A DNA stretch of 35,916 bases, from assembly GCA_012797095.1 (NCBI GenBank), contig JAAZPS010000148.1, forward strand, positions 1 to 35,916. Reading direction: 5' to 3'. This document shows, in pieces, positions 1-7,224 of this stretch. The DNA comes from Bacillota bacterium. Lineage in GTDB: Bacteria; Bacillota; Dethiobacteria; DTU022. Each line of letters opens with the position of its first letter. Within the stretch, counting starts at the first letter, position 1. A program made the translations under genes and the position numbers. Under the pieces are notes generated by a model that ran no database searches, had not been told where the DNA came from, and saw nothing but the letters and a program-made list of their open reading frames with translations.

Positions 1-22
1 AACTGCGGAAAAAAGATAATCC

Positions 23-70
23 AAAGCCCCCTGGGGAAGTTATTGCTCTAGTATCTCAGGGGGCTTTTTT
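23..70 (+). terminator. Rho-independent terminator of a gene left of the window
   Basis: An 11-bp perfect stem (AAAGCCCCCTG at 23-33 pairing with CAGGGGGCTTT at 57-67) runs directly into a T6 tract ending at 70. The loop is 23 nt. It points rightwards, so it would end a plus-strand gene whose body lies outside the window. It also separates that gene from the helicase remnant that follows. Confidence 0.75.
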
Positions 71-126
71 GTCCAAACATCCCGTCAAACCAGAGACATT
101 TAACACCGTCTACCTCTTGACAGTAA

Positions 127-1347
127 GCATTAGTAGCTACAGTATACAAAAGCATCGAGGATCAGCTGAGTCAGGTTAGCGTTGAATTAAAAAGGCTGTC
201 CAGTAGTGAAAGGGTAGATCTGAATTACGGTTTTGACAGTAAAATCTCTTTGGACATTGGTTGGTCTTCCCTCAAGAGATCGGTTCTGAATTGTAGTGAG
301 ACCCTGTTTAGCCTGGCCAATGCGCTGGATGTTGTTTTAAAACAGATTGCCGATAATGATGAGAGTTTCCTGGACAGCGTCCTTTATATTCAGGGTAGCA
401 GATATGTAGGCATTTGCAATAATTGGGCAGAAATACTTTGTGATTGTTTTGAACAGGGAAAGAATGATTGCTGCTATCACGTGAAGCACAATGATAAAGG
501 AAGCAAAGTAGAATGGGAATTTATCGTGACCCCATTGCAGGTGTCTGAACTATTTTATGAAAAAGTGACTGAAAATGCTGACTCAATAATTCTGACATCT
601 GCCACGCTGGCCGAGAACAAAACCTACGATCGGATTAAAAAAAGCCTTGGTTTTGGTCATTTAGAAAATAGGGTGCAGTGCATCGGTCCGCTGAAACAGA
701 TATTCGACTATAAAAACAACTGCGTGTTGGCCGTGCCTACAGATTCACCGGGGTATCGAAAAGAAGATGAATTTACAACTTTTATGGCCGATGCTATATG
801 CAAGGTAGCACTGCTCCTGGGCGGCAAAACACTTGTTTTGTTTACCAGTCTAAGAAGAAGGGATGAAGTTTGCAAGAAAGTTGAAGCTGATTTGAGCAAA
901 GCTGGAATCAGGATACTATCCGGTTCTTCCCGGGGGATGGTGGAACAATTTAAGGAGGGGAGTGCTGTGCTTTTCGGTTCCCGTGGTTTTTCTGAAGGAA
1001 TTGATATAAAAGGGCCGGCCTTAAGCTGCGTGATTATAGATAAGCTTTCTTTCCCATATCAACACGAACCGGTCAGAAAGGCTCGGTACAATCTAGCGGA
1101 AAATGGTTTTAGGGATATATATTTATCGGAAGTGATTTTGACACTACGTCAGCAATTTGGAAGGCTGATTCGTCATGAAAGCGATAAGGGTTTTGTTGTG
1201 GTGATGGATCAGTTAAACGTGGGGAAAGGGTATTGTGCCAATATAATAGCGAACCTTCCGGAAGCTGAGTATATTCAAGATACTCTTGATGGATTGATTA
1301 AGCATATGCTGAACCAATATATTCTATGGGGGATGCTGGATTTTTGA
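127..1347 (+). pseudogene. dinG: DinG-type superfamily 2 helicase, 5'-truncated remnant (C-terminal half only)
   Basis: The reading frame is open from 127 (after a stop at 124-126) to 1347. The C-terminal helicase motifs of the DinG/XPD family are plain: ILTSATL, GSRGFSEGIDIKG, and the motif VI-like QQFGRLIRHESDKG near the end. About 400 codons remain, against roughly 700-900 in intact DinG proteins. The missing part holds the Walker A and DEAH motifs, so the product could not hydrolyse ATP alone. The open frame extends upstream of the first usable start (TTG at 250) with helicase-like sequence and no ribosome binding site. Just upstream is a terminator (23-70), so it is probably not transcribed from its own gene start. 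I infer a decayed or recombination-truncated gene in or beside the integrated element. A frameshifted 5' part left of the window is an alternative. Confidence 0.7.
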
Positions 1348-1481
1348 TTGGGGTTTGCCGACTGTAGTTGATTTTGAAATATGTCCGGGACGGCTGCTAT
1401 GCAATGTTGTGGTGATTTAGCAACTGTAGCGGTGCTCTCTGCATAAGCGAAACGGAACACCTGAGACGGAATGCGTACAAC

Positions 1482-1507
1482 AAGCGGTTTTATTAAGCGG
1501 TTTTATT
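1482..1507. repeat. Two tandem copies of a 13-bp unit
   Basis: AAGCGGTTTTATT occurs at 1482-1494 and again at 1495-1507 with no gap and no mismatch. An inverted repeat follows three bases later. It could be a protein-binding iteron or a slippage duplication; nothing here decides between them. Confidence 0.7.
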
Positions 1508-1509
1508 GC

Positions 1510-1540
1510 CACCTGTATCGTCTTTAAAAGCATACAGGTG
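1510..1540. repeat. Inverted repeat, 9-bp arms
   Basis: CACCTGTAT (1510-1518) and ATACAGGTG (1532-1540) are exact reverse complements with a 13-nt spacer. No T tract follows, so it is not a typical terminator. It may be an operator or a hairpin. Confidence 0.5.
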
Positions 1541-1691
1541 TAATAACCTTACAGTTGCCGAAAAAAACGATTTGGGGGCGGGTAGGGGCTTCCATTAAAT
1601 GGGGTGTAGGCATATGTTTAGTCATGCCGTGATCTGGTCGATAATATCTCCGTTGGTGAAATCGGCAAACGAAAAAAAATGCAAAAAAGGC

Positions 1692-1727
1692 TTGACAGAT
1701 AAATTTGACTTATGTTACAATTGTAAC
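1692..1727 (+). promoter_or_regulatory. Sigma-A type promoter with a TACAnnTGTA palindrome over the -10
   Basis: TTGACA (1692-1697), an 18-nt spacer and TACAAT (1716-1721) make a near-consensus promoter. A perfect 14-bp palindrome, GTTACAATTGTAAC (1714-1727), lies over the -10 element. Its core TACAATTGTA fits the TACAnnTGTA operator pattern known for CopY/BlaI-family repressors (family knowledge). Repression by occlusion is the obvious reading, but no repressor gene of that family is in the window and no clear gene lies downstream. Confidence 0.6.
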
Positions 1728-2049
1728 GAAGCCTGGAAAAGGCTGAGTTGTATCATTTTATTTGCCCTCACTGCGGTCTCTCCGTGTGTCATCGCAGTGC
1801 CATCTGCACGGGGGATGGTCGGGGATTGCTTGGAGGAAATTATATTCCGAGCGGGTCTGTATAGACTTAGTAGTTAAATTGCACGGCACATGATGCTGTG
1901 ATGCTTAGCCCGGTTGCCTGCTTTCTGGCAGGTGAGGGGAGTGCGATTGCATCCCCGGCCTCGACCTTACTTAAAGAGCGAAAATACCCATCCATGCGAA
2001 TGGGGAAAGCTGGCGAGGCAAGCTCCTTGGCGAAGCTGTATGCTTTTTT

Positions 2050-2071
2050 AATGTGTACGCGCGTACACATT
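2050..2071. promoter_or_regulatory. Perfect 22-bp palindrome, operator-like
   Basis: The half-site AATGTGTACGC (2050-2060) is followed without a spacer by its exact reverse complement (2061-2071). A symmetric site of this length suggests a dimeric repressor or a recombinase/partition protein site. It could also fold as an 11-bp hairpin in RNA. The cognate protein is unknown. Confidence 0.5.
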
Positions 2072-2138
2072 CAGTATTTTACCTTGAATTGGTAGTGGAT
2101 GGAAACCAGGATTTCTTGGAAATTTTGACGTATGGCAG

Positions 2139-2174
2139 CAGGAAAGGGGACCAACTCCTTTCCTGTTTTTATTT
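2139..2174 (+). terminator. Rho-independent terminator
   Basis: CAGGAAAGG (2139-2147) and CCTTTCCTG (2157-2165) form a 9-bp perfect stem with a 9-nt loop, followed by TTTTTATTT. It acts on the plus strand. The transcript it ends is not obvious; see the promoter at 1692. Confidence 0.7.
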
Positions 2175-2291
2175 GGAGAAATTATAATCACGGCAAAATC
2201 TATTGGGGCCGTGAAGGTGTTTTTTGAAATCATTTGATCTTTTTTAATAACACAAGATATTTAGGTGAATTTCTTTGAAGTTGAAAATACA

Positions 2292-2325
2292 GGTGGCCTT
2301 GTTTGAGAAACAGGCCGCCTTTTTG
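2292..2325 (+). terminator. Rho-independent terminator
   Basis: GGTGGCCTtGTTT and AAACAGGCCGCC form a 12-bp stem with one bulged T and a GAG loop, followed by six T residues (2320-2325). It isolates the excisionase-integrase unit from transcription coming from the left. Confidence 0.7.
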
Positions 2326-2421
2326 CTGCAATTTATGGCCATTGTTTTCTTGGTGGTATGCCTTTGTCATTGCTACAGATTTTTAATCTTGGAGAAACGC
2401 TTTCGCGTTTTATGTAATTGT

Positions 2422-2487
2422 GTGCAATCTAATTTTTGCACCTTTCCATTTATTTATGCATTGCTATAAAACGCCAGAGACTGGCGT
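2422..2487 (+). promoter_or_regulatory. Control region of the excisionase-integrase unit
   Basis: Three elements lie in 66 bp. An inverted repeat GTGCAA (2422-2427) / TTGCAC (2436-2441) could be an operator. TTTCCA (2443-2448), a 16-nt spacer and TATAAA (2465-2470) form a plausible promoter. A short hairpin, ACGCCAG-aga-CTGGCGT (2471-2487), starts right at the -10 end and finishes 11 nt before the GGAGG of the excisionase gene. It could be an operator or a structure in the 5' leader. Confidence 0.4.
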
Positions 2488-2511
2488 CAAATATTATTGG
2501 AGGTTATCGAA

Positions 2512-2763
2512 ATGCAACTATTAAGGCCTAAAGAAGTGATGATCAAGTTGGCTGTCAGCAGGGGGAAAGTTTATCAGATGATTCGGGACGGCATAATTCC
2601 GTCGGTTAATATCGACGGATGTTTGAGAGTACCGGAAGAATCATTACATGAATTTATACGTGAACAGCTTGACCAGGCAGGTAAAACAGCTGCACCAGCA
2701 GAAAGAGTATATGTTCTTTTTGGCGGTAAGGCGGAAAGGAGCCGTGTTGAAAATGGCTCGTAA
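2512..2763 (+). CDS. Excisionase-like helix-turn-helix protein
   Basis: An 83-residue protein of the small HTH_17/excisionase type. Residues 1-50 show the winged-helix pattern of this family: LLRPKEVMIKLAVSRGKVYQMI, then a DGIIPSVNIDGCLRVPEESLHEFI wing and final helix. The tail is short and unrecognised. The ATG at 2512 is chosen over an in-frame TTG at 2497 because GGAGG (2499-2503) sits 8 nt before it. The stop overlaps the integrase start by 11 nt, so the two are one unit. Proteins of this kind bend DNA at att sites to favour excision, or repress the integrase promoter (family knowledge). Which role applies here is not visible. Confidence in HTH_17 type is high, in excisionase function moderate. 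Confidence 0.75.
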   Translation: MQLLRPKEVMIKLAVSRGKVYQMIRDGIIPSVNIDGCLRVPEESLHEFIREQLDQAGKTAAPAERVYVLFGGKAERSRVENGS

Positions 2764-4183
2764 ACCGCGCGATATCGCTATAGGGTACCTCGAACCCATT
2801 AAGAATAAAAATGGGAGGCAGGTGGTGCATCCGGAGAAAGGTTTAAAGTGGAGAATTAGAGTTGAGTTGCCGCGACGTGGCTCAAAAAGGGAACGGCAAA
2901 GGAGGTACCGTACCATTCATGGTTCGGAACGCCAAGCCATGATTCAGATGAACAAGCTAATTGCAGAAATCAACCACAATCTTTCTACAGACTTTATACC
3001 TAATAGAGTAGACGTGGACATTGTGAATATATCCTTTGGAAAAGCTCTGGAGGAGTGGTTGGAAGTAAGCCGTGATAATGGAGACTTAGCCAGATTAACG
3101 TGGGAGAAATATACAGGCATGGCTAAAAACCATATCATTCCCTGTCTTGGCCATATTGGTTTGCAAGAGATGTCGCATTTTCACATATCTCGTTATATAG
3201 AGATCAAGCTTGGCAGAGGTCAGAGACTTGATGGCGGTAGATTAGCACCGGCGACGGTTAATAGACATGTAGCCATAATAAGTGCTGTTCTGCAAAACGC
3301 AGTGGAAAACAAAAGGATTATTTCAGTTAATCCTGCTCGGATGGTTTCAAAAGCTAAGGAAAAAGAGAACAATAAAAGAGCGTACAATTGTTTAACTGCG
3401 GTAGAGCTTGATGATTTGTTAACGAAGTTACATGAGCTATACTCGTTACGAGGTGCAGACAAGTCAGTAAAGGTGAAGATGGGGAAAACGTTGAAAACTT
3501 TGGGCTTTTCGGATAGGGAGATAGCTTCGCCCAAAGCCTTGTATAAATTCAAGGTTGTGCAGCTTTATCCTATTGTTTACCTGGCAGCTATGACTGGAAT
3601 GCGTTTGAGCGAACTACTTGCACTAAAGTGGGACAACATAGATTTTCTTCAGAAAAGGATAATCAGGGTTTACCAAAGTTCACATTATGGGACTAAAGAG
3701 GATGGGGAGAAAAGTTCTCATCACATCAATTCAACCAAAGAAAAAAAGGTTAAACCCTATATCGATCTGTCATCTGAAGATGTGGCTTTCCTGAAACACT
3801 ATCGCCAGGAACAGTTGAAAAGAAGGCTGCGTTATCAAGGCAGTTATACTGACAACAATCTAGTGTTTGCCAAGAATGATGGAAGCCATCTTCGAAATGA
3901 TACCGTAAGTTCGGAGTTTTCAGCTTTTGCCCGTAGCGTTGGTATCCCAGTTACTTTCCATGGGTTACGGCATACCCATATCACCTTACTGCTGGGTTCG
4001 GGGATTCCGGACATGTATGTTTCACGCCGTGTTGGGCACCAGAGAATTTCGACGACTACTGATAATTATGCTCATGTAGATAGGACGACAGGACCTAATC
4101 TGGGGGCAGCTTTTCAAGCTGTTTTGGCCGGGGTTAGATCAAGGCAAATTCAAGCTATCTACCCTAAATCGAGAGACCAGTAG
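2753..4183 (+). CDS. Tyrosine-type site-specific integrase
   Basis: A 476-residue phage/ICE-type tyrosine recombinase that would integrate and excise the element at the adjacent tRNA gene. An arm-binding type N-terminus (about 1-85, basic) is followed by a SAM-like core-binding domain (about 93-185) and a catalytic domain (about 212-445). Catalytic residues are in place: R284 in TGMRLSELLAL, a lysine at about 329 (NSTKEKK), H403 and R406 in HGLRHTH, H429 in VGHQ and the nucleophile Y439 in TTTDNYAHV. An insertion-like segment of about 35 residues (about 232-266) separates the start of the catalytic domain from its first arginine. The start is uncertain: ATG 2753 has AAAGGAG 11 nt upstream, while TTG 2747 (5 nt) and GTG 2744 are alternatives. 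It overlaps the excisionase gene and ends 165 bp before the 3' end of tRNA-Arg. It appears intact. Confidence 0.93.
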   Translation: MARKPRDIAIGYLEPIKNKNGRQVVHPEKGLKWRIRVELPRRGSKRERQRRYRTIHGSERQAMIQMNKLIAEINHNLSTDFIPNRVDVDIVNISFGKALEEWLEVSRDNGDLARLTWEKYTGMAKNHIIPCLGHIGLQEMSHFHISRYIEIKLGRGQRLDGGRLAPATVNRHVAIISAVLQNAVENKRIISVNPARMVSKAKEKENNKRAYNCLTAVELDDLLTKLHELYSLRGADKSVKVKMGKTLKTLGFSDREIASPKALYKFKVVQLYPIVYLAAMTGMRLSELLALKWDNIDFLQKRIIRVYQSSHYGTKEDGEKSSHHINSTKEKKVKPYIDLSSEDVAFLKHYRQEQLKRRLRYQGSYTDNNLVFAKNDGSHLRNDTVSSEFSAFARSVGIPVTFHGLRHTHITLLLGSGIPDMYVSRRVGHQRISTTTDNYAHVDRTTGPNLGAAFQAVLAGVRSRQIQAIYPKSRDQ

Positions 4184-4193
4184 ACTGAAATTT

Positions 4194-4263
4194 GGCGACT
4201 TTGGGATCGTACGGTCTACTTTCGGGCTACTTTTGGTCTACAAAATGATTTTTGGTAGTTTTT
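4194..4263. repeat. Phased short direct repeats between integrase and tRNA, possible integrase arm sites
   Basis: GGTCTACTTT (4213-4222), GGGCTACTTT (4224-4233) and GGTCTACAAA (4235-4244) are spaced exactly 11 bp apart. Looser copies are GGCGACTTT (4194-4202) and GGTAGTTTTT (4254-4263). An inverted copy of the core, AGTAGAC, is at 4179-4185. One-turn spacing next to the integrase gene and the tRNA target fits arm-type binding sites of an attachment region; this role is inferred. Confidence 0.45.
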
Positions 4264-4348
4264 AACGGCTAGATGTAATGGAATGTAAAATCCCGAAATG
4301 CCTGGCGGTACAAGGGTTTTCGGGGTGTCGACTTCACAATAATAATGG

Positions 4349-4421
4349 CGCGCCTGGGAGGATTCGAACCCCCGGCCAGTAGATTAGAAGTCTACTGCTC
4401 TATCCCCTGAGCTACAGGCGC
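4349..4421 (-). tRNA. tRNA-Arg (anticodon TCT)
   Basis: A full 73-nt cloverleaf reads on the minus strand: acceptor GCGCCTG/CAGGCGC, D arm GCTC/GAGC, anticodon stem GTAGA/TCTAC around loop CTTCTAA with anticodon TCT, variable loop TGGCC, and T arm GGGGG-TTCGAAT-CCTCC. The discriminator is G, and CCA is encoded right after it (4346-4348). The 3' end faces the integrase gene, as expected when an element has inserted into the tRNA 3' end and restored it. No second copy of the 3' end is found at positions 1-4340. Confidence 0.95.
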
Positions 4422-4574
4422 GCGCATCATTATCTTACCCCGAAAGGAGTCAAAAATCAATACTGGGGTAAAATGGGTTTGAGTAAAGTGCTTGCGGTAA
4501 CAGGGCGGTTGCGGGCAAGGTTGCGGTGTTACTGCAGGCATGTTTTCGAAGAGCAAAAGTCCGGAAGATACCGT

Positions 4575-4622
4575 AAAAATGAGAAAAAGATGCGTTCGGA
4601 CACGGACGTCCGAACGCATCTT
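4575..4622 (-). terminator. Rho-independent terminator of the secreted hydrolase gene
   Basis: A 15-bp perfect stem (AAGATGCGTTCGGAC at 4587-4601 with its complement at 4608-4622) closes a 6-nt loop. On the minus strand it leads into TTTTTCTCATTTTT. It lies 16 bp beyond the stop codon of the hydrolase at 4639. Confidence 0.88.
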
Positions 4623-4638
4623 GATCAGGTTCTTTCTG

Positions 4639-6159
4639 TTAATGTTGTGTTTCCACCTTTTCAAGCCATGCTCCCAGTTTCTCAAACATTCCACCTTTTG
4701 CGGGCATCTCCAGGCCCATGGCCAGATCGAAATGGCCGGAACCTTCTACGCCATACTGTTCATCATATTTTGTTTTGGTTTTTTTCTCCATGAGGAAATT
4801 CTTGGTTTCATCAAAGCTGACCAGGGAACCGGTACCGTTGGAGAAGACAATTGCCGGGACGGACATGCGAGCCATGTTATCATTATCGCTGTAGTAGTAA
4901 TAACCGTCCTTTGGCCTGGGTCCGGCGACGCCGGCAATCAGTTTGGGTGACAGGTAGTTCTCCTTGCCGTTCAGATAGTGCTCGCGAAGAGTGTAGTTCA
5001 AGCCCATATCCATGTAGTGGCCGAAACCGCGTATGGGGGCGCTGCCGACGGCGTAGCGGACCGTCCAGTCTTCCAGGCAGGGATCCATATTCTCCACCAC
5101 CCAGAAGTTGAGGTAGCCGAAGAAATTGTTGATTATTGAATTACCGCTGGAAGCCAGATTGACCAGGCCGAAGAGCCCTTCCACTATCCCGACCAGAGGC
5201 TTGCTCGGAAAGAGCTGGATCAGATTGTCGGAAACGCTGTCCAGCGGCAGAAACAGTCTGGAGCCAACCAGGGTCCAGAAAGGTGTGGTGTTCAGGAGAG
5301 TTACCGGCAGATCGGGTACTCCTGCCGGGTCGATCCCGATAAAGCCCTTGATCATATTGTTTCTTTCAACGGCCAGATCACTGCTGGCCTTGACATGGGG
5401 CATAAAGCCCAGAGCATAGCACAGCCGGTAGTACGCTTCTTTGGCCCGGTCTGTTTTGGCGCTGCCGCTGTCCATGTAGGCGCCCTGCAGGTAGTCGTAG
5501 CAGACCAGACCGCCGGTGCTGTGGCCGCCGATATACATATTTTTACCAGTTACCTGATGCACTTTGGCAATGGCCGCTGGGGTGTCCTGGGTGGCCCAGG
5601 TATCCAGGGTGGTGATGCCGTCGGGATTGGTCCCCTTGCTCTGGACCAGGCCGCGGCCTGTTCCCCGGTAATTGACGAACCAGGGGTCGTAACCCTCCAG
5701 CCAGAGATAGTGGGCCAGGCTGTAGTAGCGCATCTTATCTTCCTTGATATAGGGTTCGTAGTCTTTTTTATTTTTGGTCAAAGCCCAGGCCGGCGCGTCT
5801 TTGACCGGCGGAACGTAGACGTCGCGGTACGCGCGCTCCATCCCGGGGGGGGTGCAGGAGAGATACTGGTTCATATTCATGGTGATGCCGGTGAAAAGAA
5901 CAATGGGAGTGCCGTTGGTTCTGAATTCCGGTTTCCCCTTCGGATTGTACGGGGCATAACGGTACAGGAAGATGGTGCTGCCATCATCGGCTTTTGCTTC
6001 ATGGATACCGTCCTTATTCAGGGGAACGGTGGAAGTGAGCGGTGCAACTTTGACACTGGGTTTGAACAGTCTTCCCAGCAGGCTGGCTTCGGCAGATTGG
6101 TTCAGCGGCAGCAGAACAACCAACAGAACCACAATGGGGAGAAAAATTTTTTTAAGCAA
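4639..6159 (-). CDS. Secreted alpha/beta-hydrolase, lipase-like
   Basis: A 506-residue exported serine hydrolase. The TTG at 6159 is chosen because an AAAGGAGGT site lies 6-7 nt upstream and the resulting N-terminus is a clean signal peptide: MLKK, a hydrophobic core IFLPIVVLLVVLL, and a cleavage site after AEA (residue 25). The longer reading from ATG 6207 would bury this signal. The nucleophile motif is GGHSTGG with S214. H476 in GSGHFDLA is the likely catalytic histidine. The acid is less clear, probably in the SNGTGSLVSFDETK stretch. An NYRGTGRG motif near residue 163 resembles oxyanion-side loops of lipases acting on lipid esters. A strong promoter lies at 6195-6223, and the gene is divergent from a cytoplasmic esterase and glpK. 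Substrate is unproven; glycerides, other lipid esters or storage polyesters are possible. Confidence 0.75.
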   Translation of the reverse strand: MLKKIFLPIVVLLVVLLPLNQSAEASLLGRLFKPSVKVAPLTSTVPLNKDGIHEAKADDGSTIFLYRYAPYNPKGKPEFRTNGTPIVLFTGITMNMNQYLSCTPPGMERAYRDVYVPPVKDAPAWALTKNKKDYEPYIKEDKMRYYSLAHYLWLEGYDPWFVNYRGTGRGLVQSKGTNPDGITTLDTWATQDTPAAIAKVHQVTGKNMYIGGHSTGGLVCYDYLQGAYMDSGSAKTDRAKEAYYRLCYALGFMPHVKASSDLAVERNNMIKGFIGIDPAGVPDLPVTLLNTTPFWTLVGSRLFLPLDSVSDNLIQLFPSKPLVGIVEGLFGLVNLASSGNSIINNFFGYLNFWVVENMDPCLEDWTVRYAVGSAPIRGFGHYMDMGLNYTLREHYLNGKENYLSPKLIAGVAGPRPKDGYYYYSDNDNMARMSVPAIVFSNGTGSLVSFDETKNFLMEKKTKTKYDEQYGVEGSGHFDLAMGLEMPAKGGMFEKLGAWLEKVETQH

Positions 6160-6194
6160 GCAGGCGACCTCCTTTATGGAAAGGTATTTTCCCA

Positions 6195-6223
6195 ATAGTA
6201 ACAACATTCTGCAGCGGTGTCAA
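6195..6223 (-). promoter_or_regulatory. Sigma-A promoter of the secreted hydrolase
   Basis: On the minus strand TTGACA (6218-6223), a 17-nt spacer and TACTAT (6195-6200) give an almost consensus promoter. It lies about 35 bp upstream of the chosen TTG start, leaving room for the AAAGGAGGT site. Confidence 0.7.
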
Positions 6224-6312
6224 ACGCATATTTCCTCTTGATTTTCATTGCGGGCGAAGCACCCTTGAACAATGTCGAGGTTTGTCCTGCAAATGCGCGC
6301 TACGGGCCAAGT

Positions 6313-6326
6313 TCCTTCCGGAAGGA
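6313..6326. promoter_or_regulatory. 14-bp perfect palindrome in the divergent intergenic region
   Basis: TCCTTCCGGAAGGA is self-complementary and lies between the secreted hydrolase and the esterase-glpK run. It could be an operator shared by both directions. No cognate regulator is visible, and I see no strong plus-strand promoter near it. Confidence 0.3.
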
Positions 6327-6455
6327 GTAAGCCAAACAATCAAGAAATAGATAGTACCAGGGATGGCGGCAGAGCGGCAGGATCGGTGACCGGTCAAACC
6401 CGCCGGAGCGCTGCTTTTGAAAAATATCAAAAGATACCCGAGGAGGTTTACGATC

Positions 6456-7211
6456 ATGAAAGGCGCAATTTTGCCAGGGGCGGAGCCTTTTAACTTTCCG
6501 GGAGGTGACGTCGGCTGTCTGCTGATCCACGGTTTTACCGGAAATCCCTCGAGCATGCGGCCGATGGGTGAAGCCCTGTCCAGACAGAGCTTCACTGCAG
6601 TGGGGCCGCGGCTCAAGGGCCACGGGACAAGGGTGGAGGATATGCTTGATAACCGCTATCAGGAGTGGATCGCCTCGGCGGAGGCAGGATTGGCCGAGAT
6701 CGGCAAGCAGTGCCGCACGGTTTTCGTTGCCGGGCTCTCCATGGGAGCAACGCTGGCAATGCATCTGGCCTGCAAACATCCCGGCAAGGTGAAAGGGGTC
6801 GTGCCGATCTGCGGACCGGTCTTCATGAAAGATTTCAAGATGATCTTCTTACCGCTGCTGCGACTATTCGTAAAAACCGTACCCGGAATCGGCAGCGATA
6901 TCAAGGATCCCGCGGTTGCGGAGCTTTCCTACGATCGCGTGCCTCTGCGGGCTTTGGGTGAGTTGCTGCAGTTATGCCGCCTGGTGAAGGAGGAGCTGCC
7001 CCGGATCAGGCAGCCGGCGCTCATCTTTGCGGCGCGGGAGGATCATGTGGTCCATCCCTCCAACGCCCCCTATATTCTTGAGCAGATCGGTTCGTCCGAA
7101 AAGGAGCTGATCTGGTTGGAAAACTCCTACCATGTGGCCACGCTAGATTATGACAGAGAATTGATTTTCGAGAAGACGGCACAGTTCATGCAGCAGCATT
7201 CCCGGCCTTGA
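6456..7211 (+). CDS. Carboxylesterase / monoacylglycerol lipase-like alpha/beta-hydrolase
   Basis: A 251-residue cytoplasmic serine hydrolase close in size and motifs to bacterial Est30-type carboxylesterases and monoglyceride lipases. LLIHGFTGNPSSM (residues 22-34) supplies the oxyanion loop. GLSMG carries nucleophile S95, D196 lies in AAREDHVV, and H226 in NSYHVATLD completes the triad. No signal peptide is seen. The ATG at 6456 has GGAGG 9 nt upstream; an upstream in-frame TTG (6417) has no such site. The stop is 13 bp before glpK, and glpK's ribosome binding site starts at the stop codon, so the two are almost certainly co-transcribed. That pairing suggests release of glycerol from short glycerides, but the substrate is inferred. 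Confidence 0.85.
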   Translation: MKGAILPGAEPFNFPGGDVGCLLIHGFTGNPSSMRPMGEALSRQSFTAVGPRLKGHGTRVEDMLDNRYQEWIASAEAGLAEIGKQCRTVFVAGLSMGATLAMHLACKHPGKVKGVVPICGPVFMKDFKMIFLPLLRLFVKTVPGIGSDIKDPAVAELSYDRVPLRALGELLQLCRLVKEELPRIRQPALIFAAREDHVVHPSNAPYILEQIGSSEKELIWLENSYHVATLDYDRELIFEKTAQFMQQHSRP

Positions 7212-7224
7212 GGAGGCGATCTTG

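Larger units (their letters stand above)
1728..2174 (+). ncRNA. Possible non-coding transcript between a strong promoter and a terminator
   Basis: A near-consensus promoter ends at about 1727, and a rho-independent terminator on the same strand ends at 2174. Between them no convincing coding frame is seen, but several stems can form: AGCCT/AGGCT just after the start, CACTGCG (1769-1775) with CGCAGTG (1793-1799), GGGGA/TCCCC near 1940, and a 22-nt palindrome at 2050-2071. A roughly 440-nt structured RNA is a possible explanation. It does not match any riboswitch or RNA family I could recall. A decayed protein gene is the main alternative. Confidence 0.2.
1348..2496. other. Gene-poor stretch between the dinG remnant and the excisionase gene
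   Basis: About 1.15 kb with no convincing gene. Short open frames exist on both strands, but none has a good ribosome binding site with a start codon or a recognisable product. The stretch holds a 13-bp tandem repeat, several inverted repeats, a strong promoter-like site with an operator-like palindrome, a 22-bp perfect palindrome and two plus-strand terminators, listed separately. Between about 1870 and 2050 the sequence can fold into several small GC-rich hairpins, for example GGGGA/TCCCC around 1935-1955. Confidence 0.6.

Noticed and set aside
1599..1877. 92-codon plus-strand frame with a hydrophobic segment
   Set aside because: Its first codons lie upstream of the promoter at 1692, there is no ribosome binding site, and the hydrophobic part is short and starts mid-frame.
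1867..2095. Overlapping 65- and 67-codon frames on both strands
   Set aside because: Both are open over the same DNA, no start has a good ribosome binding site, and the 22-bp palindrome lies within them; a structured sequence is more likely.
4246..4345. Duplicate of the tRNA-Arg 3' end as the second att site within the window
   Set aside because: I looked through 1-4345 for the T-arm and acceptor sequence (for example GATTCGAAC) and found only the tRNA itself.
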